A stretch of DNA of 64,000 nucleotides from Ypsolopha sequella (GCA_934047225.1 OW203986.1:21765221-21829220), one strand, 5' to 3'; counted from the first letter of the stretch, positions 33,704 through 44,654 are shown. Numbers and translations are program-made. The notes: generated by a model not told the origin, from the sequence alone.

Positions 33704-33954
33704 CCCGTATAAAGTGGGCCCTTTTCGGTGTTATAGAAGTGATTGAGAAGTTCTCTATCGCTACTGTAGCGCTTGCTTATGATGGTTAAGCCGTTATAAA
33801 TCTCTCTTAAGCGGCATTTGTAACGCTCATTATACCGCTTAGGTGCTACTTGGGAAGTCAACACGTAGAGGCGTAGAGATTTTATTAGTATGTATTTATA
33901 ATATTTATAATAACTATATCTTTTAATAATAACATATATCTATTATTAAAAAAT

Positions 33955-34150
33955 AGTACACCACCATTTCAGCAATCATTCTAAACAGTTTCATCCACCC
34001 AAAGGTTGTCTGGAAGAGATCGCTTTAAGCGATAAGGCCGCCTGTTTGTGCTACATAATTAGTTTGTTAAAACTAAGTATTTATATTTCTGTTCCTTTTT
34101 TTATGGTGTACAAATAAAGTTGTATTGTATTGTATTGTATTGTATTGTAG
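33955..34150 (+). mobile_element. LINE 3' end, Jockey/CR1-like, TTGTA tail, copy 2
   Basis: 'gtacaccaccatttcagcaa', 'ctggaagagatcgctttaag' and 'cgataaggccgcctgtttgt' close with TTTTTATGGTGTACAAATAAAG and five TTGTA units. The order matches the copy at 15255. It lies about 100 bp outside the fold-back element. Confidence 0.8.
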
Positions 34151-34207
34151 AGGCCCTAAATGTGATATGACATCCGTACGCACTGTATACGTGCACCCAA
34201 GGACAAC

Positions 34208-34374
34208 ACCCGGGGCTCTACCGCGTAATTATCATTTGTATCAACTTCAAGCAAATGCATGCGAAATTCAACGCGTGCAAAAGAGATGGCATGTTAGGCG
34301 GGCGTAGTCGCACGCACGTCAAATTTCAATCTCAAGTTGATGTTGATGAAAATGAGAATTACGCGGTAGACCCA
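34208..34374. mobile_element. 167-bp MITE with inverted ends
   Basis: GGGGCTCTACCGCGTAATTA at the left and, inverted, GTGGGTCTACCGCGTAATTC at the right. Inner arms pair through 'catttg.atcaactt' and 'gcgtgc.a..aga' parts. Confidence 0.7.
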
Positions 34375-34654
34375 CTGGTCTGTGTAGGACTATTATAAGG
34401 ATTGAAAACGAAGGGAATCAGACTATTGCGTTGAGGTGCTCAGGTGCTAGTGGACTGGATATCTGGAACTATGGAAGGAACTATGTCGCCTGCACGACCT
34501 ATGTTAAGGCGATATTTAAAAGTTTTAGCGTCCCTGTTACTCCATATGCGAAGAAATCCTCAGTGCGAGAGGGACGGATTCGTGGAAAAGTAGCAAAAAG
34601 TCGGTTTTTTATTAATATAAAATGTACTACAGTTGCTATCAAAATTTCGTTTAA

Positions 34655-34893
34655 CCAGCCCCCCTATTCTGTATCTTAGGTTGCTAACTGGACAGGGTGC
34701 CTATCGTCAAAAACATAGATAAAAACTGAACTTTCAAAATTGCCTTTAGAGGGTATTGAATTATTTACGAACTGTGACGTCACTTCAAATGCGAACATAT
34801 CCTTAGACAATCGAAATTCGACATTATATCTATGTTTTTGATGATTGGCACCCTGTCCAGTTGGCAACTAGAGATACATAATAGGCCCGCTGG
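34655..34893. mobile_element. 239-bp MITE, family S, copy A
   Basis: The ends are CCAGCCCCCCTATTCTGTAT and, inverted, CCAGCGGGCCTATTATGTAT. Sub-terminal arms carry AGTTGCC..CTGGACAGGGTG and ATCAAAAACATAGAT. Copies B (40762-40999) and C (52526-52764) share length and ends. A 60-plus-codon open frame runs through each copy from a TTG, but codon comparison shows no selection. Confidence 0.85.
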
Positions 34894-35240
34894 TCCTAGA
34901 TACTGTTAAAACCCACCTAATAAAATATAGTTGCAGACTATAATGTCATTCTAAATTGTCAAACCAGGAGAATTGGTGTCGAAAAGGACCTCATTTCAAT
35001 AAATATTTCTATCGAGCCGAATTTCTCCAATCGCGTTTCTGTTTTAACAGATCCCTAGAAAAAGAATCCAAAAATAATATACAATTTTATCAAAATAATA
35101 CATTATTTACTGAAGTAGATATGCAAGTCCTTAAAGTGTCGATTTTTTTTTCGTAGCACCTTAATAACACGGAAAATTTATTATTATTGACTTTGTATAC
35201 AAAATTTCAAGTAAGCAAGGAGTAAGTAAGTAAGTAAGAA

Positions 35241-35825
35241 GCAGCGGTAGCTCAGGGGTAGAACGCTGGCCTCTCAATCTTGAGATCCAGGTTCGATCCC
35301 AGAACGCCATGCACCAATGAGAATTTCAGAATTTATGTGCATGGTATTTGTCTTACTCAACGATATTAAATGGTCTTCCACTTGCTGAACGATGAAGGAA
35401 AACATCGTAAGGAAACCTGTATGACCAAAAAAGCGTGTATTTTTGCTTAAATAAATTAAATAAATTAAAATATATTGATTTATGTAATGTAGGTATATCA
35501 GATACACTTATTACAGGTCAGTTTTAATGTAATATAATTAAATAATTTATGTCTTATAGTTTTGTATAATATATAATAATATAAGACATAAAGGTTAGGT
35601 TTGCTTAAATTTAATAAAAAAATACAAATAAATAAAATATTAAATATAGGAATAATGAATAAATAATCATAAAGTAGGGGTCACCACTCATCGCGTTGGG
35701 ACGTAATAGTCGTCGATGAACCGCGGGTGTACCGAGTCTGGACTGTAACTTTCATTTTACAGTTCACACTGGGAACACCACATTCACCCCCTCGGGGATT
35801 CGTGTCGTGATGATATACATTTTCA
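35241..35825 (+). mobile_element. tRNA-derived SINE with an AT-rich insertion
   Basis: The head 'gcagcggtagctcaggggta' (A box TAGCTCAGGGGT at 35249) and 'ccaggttcgatccc' (B box GGTTCGATCC at 35290) is tRNA-like. The body runs 'atttatgtgcatggtatttg', 'ggaaaacatcgtaaggaaac', 'aaaaaagcgtgtatttttgc' to about 35450. The distal body resumes at about 35690 (cgcgttgggacgtaatagtc, acagttcacactgggaacac). The copy at 41945-42400 has no such gap, so 35455-35685 is an insertion or expansion of AT-rich DNA. Several GTAA units precede the head. Confidence 0.75.
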
Positions 35826-36699
35826 GTAAGTAGTTATTGTTGCGAACATCTCCTGAATCTATAATCTGTAAATTCCAAATGGCCGCAACAAAGCAAAAGT
35901 ATTCGCTCAATATTTATGAATTCCGTTTGAGCAATCCACTTTTCCGTTTGAAATTTATTTGTGCCTTCCTACTGAAGGAACAGAGTACAATATCTGAATA
36001 GCTGTGAACAAAACTTTGTTCTAAAATAGACACAACGAAACAAAAAACATTCCTAGTTGCGTATCACAATATAAATTTAATATAACTATAATTTTTCTAA
36101 TTTCAAATAATTTTGTACATATTATATCTAGATTTTAAGTTAAGATTAAATTAACTCTAATTTACATAATAATTCTTTTTAATATCTTTTTGTTATAATT
36201 TAATTTAATTTTTTTTCCGTAATATTTCTGTAATTTTTTTCTTTTATTTAAATTTATTGAAATTTATTAATCAATGTCTAAAATTTAATGTTTTATGTTT
36301 CGTATTTAATTTAGATAATTTTGTCGACGCTTGTAATTGATAGCAACACCAGATAAAGGCCTTAACTGTTTGTTATTTTTATGTATAGGTATGTGTTGTT
36401 ATTGTTAGCGTTCCTTTTTAATAAAATAAATATGGGTACCATAAAAACATTATGGTAAATACTTCAAATTCCATTTGCAGTTATGCCAGGCCGACTCAAT
36501 TTGACATTTATGATCTATTCAATCCTTTCTATCTAAAGGATCTAATTAAGTTGGTCATGGATAATTTCCTAAATAATTAAATATTTTTAATTTTCATCTT
36601 TTTTCCTATGTATCTGCTATAAGATTCAACTGCAAACGAAATTTCAGGTTTCTAAGTCAACTGAAATAAAGTGCTCTGTAGGTTTTCATGGTGAGCAAA

Positions 36700-36935
36700 G
36701 TATGAAATTCATTTTGTAAAGTGCAATAACTTTTTTTCGCGTCGAGTTAGAAGCCTGATTTTTTTTACAGCACCACGGGGCCGTTAACTTCTGCAGGAGA
36801 TATCAGTTTTAACTGTATACATATAGGGCCCGAGCAAAATGGTCTTGACTGACAGACAGACAGACAGACGGACAACAAAGTGATCTTATAAGGGTTCAGT
36901 TTTTTTCATTTTGAGGTATGGAACCCAAAAAACAA
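36700..36935. repeat. Lepidopteran dispersed repeat end (GACAGACAGACGGAC type)
   Basis: 'actttttttcgcgtcgagtt', 'gcaggagatatcagttttaa', 'actgacagacagacagacag' and 'gtgatcttataagggttcag' match a widespread lepidopteran element by recognition. Boundaries are uncertain. Confidence 0.5.
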
Positions 36936-37120
36936 AAGAACGCATCGTCTTGCACGACAAAATACATCCCGAAGAGGTATCAGAGATGTTGTCTGTCACC
37001 GAAAAAGTCTACACTCGTACATCCTCCTTTGACCGACGATTTTTACATCCCACCTGATAAGAGTACGGCTCGCCGTTCTTTCGGCTAATTGAAGTTACAC
37101 TTAGTCTTTAGGTAGTAGTA

Positions 37121-37494
37121 ATCCATCCATCCATCCATCAGCCTAGTTCGTCCACTGCTGGACATAAGCCTTTCCAGGACTTTGCCACTCCGGCGGTCAT
37201 CCTGGAAGAATTTTCCATACTCACACACGCTGGGCAGGCGGGTTGGTGAGCGCGGTGCCGGAAGCCTCGCACCAATGACGCCGCTGCCCGTAACCAGTCT
37301 GTTCCATATAAGGCCCGGCTATTAGGGATGGATATACCGCCATCCATCGGTCCCAGGCATAGTGGGCCTCCTGGGTTTTTTGCCTGTGAGCTGTCCTCTT
37401 ACTCTCCCCTGAATTACTTCGAGGGGTTCTCCAAGTAAGATGGTGGTACCTCCACAGTCGAGCACGTCATCAGCTCTACCACCTATAAGTAATA
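37121..37494 (-). mobile_element. RTE-like non-LTR 3' end / SINE, copy 2
   Basis: The tail is four CATC units at 37123-37139 on the plus strand, followed by 'agcctagttcgtccactgct' and the whole body of copy 1 in reverse, ending at 'cagctctaccacctat'. It is intact over the same ~370 bp as copy 1, so the shared 5' boundary probably marks a real short element rather than random truncation. Confidence 0.8.
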
Positions 37495-37499
37495 TTAAA

Positions 37500-38640
37500 T
37501 ATTAACACTTACTTAGTAGGTAAATATAACAGGATGAAAATTAGAGCGGAACTACGAATATATAAATCTGCCATTATAATTTTTTTGGGGGTTTCCGTTT
37601 TCATACAATCAACTTTCATCGTGTACATTATATAATTCAATTACCTTACCTATGTATAGTCGTTAGCAGTTGAATCTCCCTATTTGTAAACGGTTTTAAC
37701 ACCTATAACGCCGCAATAAGAACTACCAACAGGTAGCCTGTCGTGCTGCCGGCTGTACATAATTATAATAAAGCCATGCTAATATCGGAGTACGATAATA
37801 AGGGTGTGAAACCTACGACCTTTATTAATTTCAACTAATATACAGGAAACCCCTAGGGCCGAAAGCCCCTTCTACAATATTAATGACATTTGGTCATACC
37901 CACAAAACTTATTCGTATACCTAACCTAACTTAATTTAATTAATTTAGTTTCTTCCCCTACCATATTTCTACAACATTGATCCGACCATTTTCACCTAAA
38001 TATTATTTGATGGGGACTAAATAACTTTTCTGAGATCAAACGAATTGATGTTCAAGCCAAGAAGGCAACTTCGATTTTGTTACCGACGCCGTAAAGTCCA
38101 ATTTTGAATAACGTTACGTGAATGACGGTGCACTAAAGCTTTACCAAAGTAAATAATTTCGTTGGCGTGTTCAGAAATTCATTCATTTTATTGATCATTA
38201 TTCATTATAAACGCTAACATAAAGTGTTCCATACAAAATTGAGTTGTTAGCCATTCACACGGTTTTATATTTTTATTGCTACACAAAAGTTATGTGGAGT
38301 AGTCCACTATAAAACAAAATCTTATGCATAGGAAGGCGGAATGGAATAGAGACTCCACTTTCTTTCTTTTGTTGTGATAATTCGTATTTTTATTGCGGTA
38401 CGCCGGTATCCATGATATGGGTCAAAACCACATGATATTCTACTGATTTTCAGTACGATCAGTGGAATATGTAGTTTTGATGCTTTTGAATTCAAGCCAA
38501 AAGATTTTTTTCCAACAGTTATTAATTTAGGTAAAGGAACGTCAACATTTAATTAAATTCTACCTATCTACCAGCAAAGAAATTGCCGCTGACTCACTTT
38601 TTTGCTTCTATTAACGTTGCAAAGCTCCGAATTTGCGGTG
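37500..38640. other. No recognisable gene
   Basis: AT-rich sequence with scattered GC patches (aacccctagggccgaaagcc near 37850). No frame or repeat boundary could be supported. Confidence 0.45.
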
Positions 38641-38649
38641 TCAAGTTAA

Positions 38650-38995
38650 GGGGCTCCACAATGCTAAGCATCAGTTTTGTATTGGATTCAGTTCCGTCAA
38701 TGTAGATGGTAAAAATTTGAAAAAAATATGGCGTGTTTTGTGACTCAAGAAAATTATTAATTACACTTTATAAATAAACATACTTTCAATATTCTATTAA
38801 TTATATTACTTTTAAAAAAGCATGAATTTCAAGAAAAAAGCTATTCAGTTTCCGTTTTTCAAAACCGATTGAAACGAAACCAACACACGCAGATACTCAC
38901 GAGAAATAACCATCTTTAGAGCATCCATAGAGCAGGATAGAGAGTTAAAAAACAAACGTGTTAGAGCAGGACTGAATTTTAGCATTGTGCAGCCC
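38650..38995. mobile_element. 346-bp MITE with short inverted ends
   Basis: GGGGCTCCACAATGCTAA at the left and, inverted, GGGCTGCACAATGCTAAAAT at the right. The interior is AT-rich and non-coding. Confidence 0.6.
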
Positions 38996-39007
38996 AATAC
39001 ATTTTAC

Positions 39008-39190
39008 TAGCGGACGTCCTGCGGAGTTACTCGCGTGGATTGCGATTGCATGGGAATTTCAAAAAAAATCCCTCATTCCTTGGCTACAATATAAAGGAAA
39101 CATCTGTGCAAAATTTCAGATTTCTAGATCCAACGCTTTGGGCTGGGCGTTACTCACTCACTGACTGAGTGACAACAAATATCAAAAACG
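39008..39190 (+). mobile_element. Helitron-like (Lep1-type) fragment
   Basis: 'ctagcggacgtcctgcggag', 'ctcgcgtggattgcgattgc', 'gtgcaaaatttcagatttct' and 'actcactcactgactgagtg' follow the order of a common lepidopteran non-autonomous Helitron-like repeat. Termini are not complete. Confidence 0.5.
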
Positions 39191-39965
39191 CCGATTTGTA
39201 ATGTAGGTTAGAGTTACGTTTACGTACCTTTACTCGACCAACTTAATTTTGCAGTTTCGTTTCATACATTTTGTACTCTATTTAAGTACTTATTTGAGCC
39301 CTCATAGCGCAAGTCCTACTTGCACTTGAGCGGTTTTCAATTACCAACAATACAATTTAAATTTTAAAATTTATTTACCACCGTAAATCAATTCACAAAA
39401 TAACAATTTTACTTCGGCTGTAGTTACAGGATATTTTTATTTTTCGCGTGCGGATTTAACAATCGTGTTAATACTCGTATGTACAGTACAGGGTAGGTAG
39501 TTAACGAAGCAATGTTGCACAAATTTGCAATTTTGATTGCCCTAGTAACAGCCCATCTGCATACAACGCTGTTAGAGGTAATTGTCAATCGTAAATTAAT
39601 AAAATGATCCGTTAAAGTTTGCTTTTGCAATTTGTGAATATTTTAGTCAATTTGGAAATCAAATAGAAAGTTTGGTCAGATGAGAATCTGCATTTTATTC
39701 ATAGAAGATGATCCGCTACAAAATTTTTCTGTAATGGCGACCACTTCGATTTCTACCCCTGGACAGCAATTCTGGCATATACGACAATTTGCGAGGGTCG
39801 CATCAACATTTTAAAATAAAAACTTTTTGCGCTGATCATAACATGATTTACATGTCTTTTAAACAGTTTTAGATAGTAGAATTATCATCACACGGCATTT
39901 TTTACGCATGTAACAAAGTCGTATGAAACATAAAGCGTGTGAAAAATATTGCGAGAATTGCCGCC

Positions 39966-40068
39966 CTGGAGCCGTATTTTTGAATCGTTCGTTTTCGTTT
40001 GCTACGTGAGACGGGTATATACTTTCGCACGTGAGTTAAAAACGAACGATTCAAAAATACGGCTCCTG
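39966..40068. repeat. Hairpin with perfect 28-bp stem
   Basis: GGAGCCGTATTTTTGAATCG + TTCGTTTT is exactly inverted as AAAACGAACGATTCAAAAATACGGCTCC, with a ~45-nt loop. It directly precedes a half copy of the 'cctctaaaaaggcca' MITE. Confidence 0.85.
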
Positions 40069-40070
40069 GT

Positions 40071-40140
40071 CCTCTAAAAAGGCCATTTTGCATGAATCAC
40101 ATTATGATTCTATTCTAATGCCGTCTTGCACGTAAGAAAA
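40071..40140. mobile_element. Half copy of MITE family T
   Basis: 'cctctaaaaaggccattttg', 'catgaatcacattatgattc' and 'aatgccgtcttgcacg' match the right arm of the full palindrome at 41043-41205, read inverted. Confidence 0.6.
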
Positions 40141-40271
40141 AATCTGACTTTCCTACACACTATAGAGTTGGTGCGCAAAATAGTAAAATAGTCTTCCAAG
40201 TACACATTCGTGTGAACTGAGCGCACGTGAGCACAAAATAGATACTAACAGAAGGCTGACTCCATACAACG

Positions 40272-40403
40272 AGTGAAAACAGACGCACACATGCATAGAC
40301 GCGTACGTATGATGATCTCGGTAGAATTTCGTTTGGCATTCGACCGGCTTCGACCGACATCGTCGTACGTACGCGTCTATGTGTGCGTGCGCCTGTTTTC
40401 GCT
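40272..40403. repeat. Imperfect palindrome (MITE-like)
   Basis: 'gtgaaaacagacgcacacat' and 'catagacgcgtacgtatgat' at the left pair with 'cgtacgtacgcgtctatgtg' and 'tgcgcctgttttcgc' at the right, around a 'tagaatttcgtttggcattc' loop. Confidence 0.75.
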
Positions 40404-40761
40404 AGTTATGCGGAGTGATCCTTCTGTAAGTGGTTATTTTGTGACGAGAATATAAGGCTGCGATTGGTTAGTATTATGCCGCTGCCTTAAGGCGAGGGTA
40501 TTCGTGTATTCCTGGATAAACGTTGTTTTCTTTTGTATTTTATTTGTACAAAACAAGGTTTTTTTTTTTATTTAAGTCTGATTTCACTTTTGGATTTTAA
40601 TATTTCGGCCATTCAATACACGATTACTTGCATTTTTTGCATCCAATAAAATCGCAAAGAGAGGCCTAAATTATGATATCAATATCATTTAATTTGCTTT
40701 AATAGGTTTTGGACTATAAAACCAAAATAAAGAGTTTTTTGAACGGTCCGCTTCCACTGAG

Positions 40762-40999
40762 CAGCCCCTCTATTCTGTATCTTTAGTTGCCAACTGGACT
40801 AGGTGCCTATCATCAAAAACATAGCTAAAAACTGAAATTTCAAAATTGCCATTAATGGGTACTGAACTACTTACAAACCGTGTCGTCACTTCAAGTGCGA
40901 AAATATCCTTAGGACATCGGAATTCGATAGTATATCTATGTTTTTGATGATAGACACCCAGTCCAGAAGGCAACTAGAGATACACAATAGGCCCGCAGG
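40762..40999. mobile_element. 238-bp MITE, family S, copy B
   Basis: Same orientation as copy A. The left end is CAGCCCCTCTATTCTGTATC and the right end is GATACACAATAGGCCCGCAG. It is closer in sequence to copy C than to A. Confidence 0.85.
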
Positions 41000-41042
41000 A
41001 CAGTAGTATAAAATTAAAGCGTTGAAGCAGGACTGATTTCTC

Positions 41043-41205
41043 CGAATACCTGGGGACCTAAAAAGGCCAACTTGGGTGAATCATGAAATGATTTGAGAAT
41101 AGGATAGAGACAGAGTCTCTTCATGCGTGCAAAAGAGACGGCATTACAACAGAATAATAACATGATTCATCCAAAGCGGCCTTTTTAGAGGACCTGGCCT
41201 TAACA
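41043..41205. mobile_element. 163-bp palindromic MITE, family T
   Basis: GGGACCTAAAAAGGCCAACT...GGTGAATCATG at the left and CATGATTCATCC...GGCCTTTTTAGAGGACC at the right. Inner arms pair weakly around 'agacagagtctcttcatg'. Confidence 0.75.
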
Positions 41206-41944
41206 CAGAGAGTGCAAACTGTTTATAATATTATTGTGTATTGGGTGGAAAACCTATGAAATTGCCGAAATTTATAACTATTTCTATTATTTGTTTTTTG
41301 ATTTTACATCTACGGATTAAATTTAGTTTCTATTATCACTTTGATAACTAAAATGAAATCTTCAAAAACAGTTTGTCCTAAATGCCATCCATTTCCATGA
41401 TAAGATGCGTAATGTTTTTGTACAGCTGACACTTTTCAAAAATTAAATCGATGCGGGTGCTAGCCATTCATGCATAAAAAAACTATGAAACTTGAATTTG
41501 TCACTCCTATATAAAATGCAAAAATGTTAGTACTGAAAATTGAGTTTTCTTCAAATTCTCCATACAAAACAGACATTTCGTAGGTTTGCACCTAATACTA
41601 TGGTTACGCTTGGCCTAACGTGCCTGGTGGAAAGCTTCCATGAAACCTAGCTAGGATGAAGTGCGCTCAAGTGAAAGTGGGAGAGTAAAAGAGGTTATTA
41701 ATTTGAATTTGAATTTTAGATAAGGCGTTAATCCGTCTTCGCAAAATCCACGGAAGTCGGTAAAGGACGAATGACTGAAACTAGCCAATCTAATCACACT
41801 CCGGTACTGCATCTTACGACGTCATGCCGGAACATGACGAGTTTCTTGGCTGCTTGATTTCGTCATGAGAGTGGTATCCACGGCCAAAGCCTAGCACCAG
41901 TTGGTGTAAAAGGATTTATCAATTAAAAAAACATAAAAATATCT

Positions 41945-42400
41945 CGTCATGACATGAATCCCCGGGAGGGTGTCAGAGGTGTTCTGAGTGTGAATTGTGA
42001 AATGCCAGTCACAGTCCACACTCGGTACACCTACATTTCACCGACGATTATTACGTTCCAACGTGATGGATGGTGAGCCCTGCCACCGTAGTTCGGGCAC
42101 AAATACATGCTTTTTTCTAGGGCATGCAGGTTTTCTTACGATGTTTTTCTTCACCGTTCGGCGAATGGTAAGTAAGAACAAATACTATGCACATCAATTT
42201 CAAAAAACTAATTGGTGCATGCCCAACCGGGGATCGAACGTACCTCTATAGATCGTCGGGTACGGTACACTGAATAATTAGACCTAAACCCAAGTTGTAA
42301 TGTTATATTTTTAATATAAATTAATAAATGATAATATAGAACGTATAGACAATGAGAGGCAGGCGTTCTACCCCTGAGTGAGCTACTGCTGCTTTTTTAT
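41945..42400 (-). mobile_element. Near full-length tRNA-derived SINE with insertion in its promoter
   Basis: Read on the minus strand: head 'gcagcagtagctcactcagg' with A-box-like sequence (about 42366-42395), B-box-like GTTCGATCCC (complement at 42229-42240), then the body to 'cccggggattcatgtcatga'. A and B boxes are ~130 nt apart instead of ~40 because of the insertion at 42252-42362, so pol III promoter function is probably lost. It serves as the ungapped reference for the SINE at 35241. Confidence 0.75.
42252..42362. mobile_element. ~110-bp insertion in the SINE head; relative at 44655-44712
   Basis: 'tcgggtacggtacactgaat', 'agacctaaacccaagttgta' and 'atgttatatttttaatataa' match the reverse complement of 44655-44712. 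The AT-rich end may be a retroposon tail. Confidence 0.6.
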
Positions 42401-42569
42401 TAATTAGTTGGGTCTTTTTTATTATTATTATTATTTTGTAGGTACACATTTCAGTCAAGGGCCCGGTCATTTGAAAGGAATTTATGGGGCTGAAATCAAC
42501 ATTGAAGAGGCATTGAATTTGGTACCATTTAATCTAAATGTGAGATGGAGGGCTCTCCCTCAATGTATC

Positions 42570-42835
42570 ATTGAGATATACTAACGGACAGTCTTCCACA
42601 GTTGCCAAACTATTATTAGGAAGGAAGCGACTTGGAGTGGGCTATAAGGATAGGATGCTAAATGGGCCGCTAACGTGGCTATGGAGTGAGATAACGGAGA
42701 TCTGCCTCGAAAATCTCTCACAAATTTAAGTATGGCAGATAATGACTTGCTGCTTGATAACTTAACTATCCAGCAGGATAGCCGTTGTGGGCCCCTATCT
42801 AGCCACCATGGGGCGGCCAGGGGCAACATGATGCT
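42570..42835. other. Sequence upstream of the RT remnant, origin unclear
   Basis: GC-richer block including 'cctatctagccaccatgggg' and 'gcggccaggggcaacatgat'. It may be another mobile fragment joined to the LINE. The frame that continues into the RT reads WGGQGQHDAVHELTDF, suggesting the junction lies just before 42830. The 86-codon minus-strand frame here has no known match. Confidence 0.3.
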
Positions 42836-44032
42836 GTTCACGAACTTACTGATTTTGTTGCAAGAAGTTTAGACTGTGGTAGAAGGACCTTGGCAATTTT
42901 CCTGGATCTTGCCAAGGCTTTCGATACAGTGTCCATTCCAATACTTGTACACAAATTGGAACAGATGGGTATCAGGGGATCTCAACTCGAACTGTTCAGG
43001 AGCTACCTTTCTGACAGAACTCAATCTGTTAAAATAGGTTTGGTAAAAAGCAACGAGCAGCGAATTACTTATGGAGTTCCGCAAGGGAGTATTTTAGGAC
43101 CCACCTTATTCTTAATTTATATAAACCAACTTTCAGACCTTAACATTCAAAACTCTAAAATCATTACTTACGCAGACGATACCGTCCTACTTTTTTCTGG
43201 CAATACATGGAATACGGTCTTTCGTGATGCTCAAGAAGGACTAAATACGGTGACTCAATGGTTAACTCAAAACATGCTTACTTTAAATTCAACTAAAACT
43301 AAGTATATTACATTTTGTTTAAGATCTAACACCCTGCCCCCACCTAAAACCTACAACTTAACTGCTCATTTATGTCCGTTTCCCAATATCAATTGTGATT
43401 GTCATGTTTTGGAATCTACAATTTCAATTAAATATTTGGGCGTAGTGATAGATGATCATCTTTCTTTCGAATATCACATAGATCAACTAGCCTCCAGAAT
43501 ACGTAAACTAATATATGTCTTCAAAAACCTACGCCATGTCGCCAATTTTGAGTTAATTAAAAAGGTCTATCTAGCACTTGCCCAGTCGCTTATAATCTAC
43601 TGCATTACTTCCTAGGGTGGTTCTGCTAAGACTCACTTAATTAAATTAGAATATGCTCAAAGAGCATTACTAAAGGTTGCAACTTTTCGCCCTTTTAGGT
43701 TTTCCACTGAACTTTTGTACAAATCATGGCAAGTTCTAACAGTCCGTCAGCTTTTCATACTTTTCACCATAATGAAACAGCACCGATCACTCGTTTTTGA
43801 TCCTGATATATACCTAAAAAGACGAATGCATACTACGACCTGTACAGAGGCTTTCCGAACCCAATTCATTAGTAAACATTTTTGTTTCTTGGGCAGCTAT
43901 CTTTACAAAAATGTTAATCGTGAACCAAATTTATTTTCCTTAAATAAGTATTTTTGTAAAGCAGCTGTGACACAATGGCTGTTGCTCAAAAACTATGCCG
44001 ACACTGAACTGGCTCTAGAAATCCCTAAGTAG
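42836..44032 (+). pseudogene. Non-LTR reverse transcriptase (CR1/Jockey-like), 5'-truncated, one stop
   Basis: The translation opens VHELTDFVARSLDCGRRTLA and continues FLDLAKAFDTVS (motif A aspartate), GVPQGSILGPTLFLIYINQL (motif B) and ITYADDTVLLFSG (motif C, catalytic YADD). Then come the thumb region LNSTKTKYITF and IKYLGVVIDDHLSFEYHIDQ. At 43613 a TAG interrupts, where TGG would give SWGGSAKTHLIKLEYAQRAL. The same frame then continues to TAG at 44030-44032 through FKV-like C-terminal sequence ending LALEIPK. Endonuclease and the RT fingers are missing. The single stop and lack of frameshifts show recent decay. CR1 versus Jockey assignment is by general look only. Confidence 0.85.
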
Positions 44033-44410
44033 TTTTCTCTCTTACCCCCACCGTTCCACACTAAAAATCCTTATTCACTCTAGCACACACTCCCTAGTAG
44101 TCTTAAACAACTGAACCCAAGACCCAAGTCGTAGGGCTAGGGAATCTCAATCTAAACACTCCATTTTTCACGCAAACTCACACATCCACCCTCTCTCTAC
44201 ACATACACACTCTCACACACCCTCTCACTTTCACATTTATATTCAAGTGCATAATTTTGTATATTGTGGTTTAACTTTATTTTTTATTTTTTACCGAGGT
44301 GATTAGGGACTGGCACCTGGAATACAGATCTTTCGGTTTAGCTCAGGTGCCAAGGTATTATTGTATAGTTTTTCCTTAAAAATAAAAATGTGTATTTATT
44401 TATGTATTTA
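44033..44410 (+). mobile_element. 3' untranslated region of the LINE at 42836
   Basis: A C/A-rich stretch (acacatccaccctctctcta, acacactctcacacaccctc), then 'gattagggactggcacctgg' and 'ctcaggtgccaaggtattat', ending in an A-rich segment with TTTATTTATGTATTTATGTA at 44392-44411. Confidence 0.6.
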
Positions 44411-44654
44411 TGTATAACACTCTGTAAGCAGCTGAGGTTATCGAGAGGTAAGTCTGCGGGGCGCAAGATCCTTATACAGTCAAGTGCCCCCGGCGTTATG
44501 ACATTTTACACTTCCAACCTGGAGCATATAGGTTCCGCTCTTTCATCTCCACTGGTGTAAGCGCATGTGTGATATTGTCGCCTGGAGGTAAGGTCTGTGG
44601 TGTCGCCACTCTCCATCGGCTCGCCACAAGCCGTCCATTATTATTATTATTTTA

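Larger units (their letters stand above)
30507..33854. mobile_element. 3.35-kb fold-back element with satellite-filled arms
   Basis: CCCAAGTAGCAC..AAGC.GTATAA begins at 30507. The reverse complement of the right end (33854 downward) reads CCCAAGTAGCACCTAAGCGG. Similarity continues for ~50 bp (GTACCGCTT against GCCGCTT blocks). Further in, AAGTTCTTGTAC at about 30697 is inverted in the 82-bp repeats at 33376-33703. The hexamer satellite between them also switches strand, at about 31563, so the whole unit is an imperfect giant palindrome. No transposase or target duplication was seen. Known fold-back elements (Drosophila FB, Galileo) also have long arms built from tandem repeats, but homology to them is not implied. 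Confidence 0.55.

Noticed and set aside
34676..34867. A 60-plus-codon frame kept open in all three family S MITEs (also 40770-40973 and 52552-52755)
   Set aside because: It starts at TTG, not ATG. Comparing copies A and C codon by codon I counted about 7 synonymous and 17 amino-acid-changing codons, close to neutral expectation. Conservation is by common descent of the MITE.
35241..35305. A functional tRNA gene
   Set aside because: A- and B-box words are present, but the acceptor and anticodon arms do not pair and a SINE body follows. The other tRNA-like heads (17.6, 25.5 and 42.3 kb) fail likewise.
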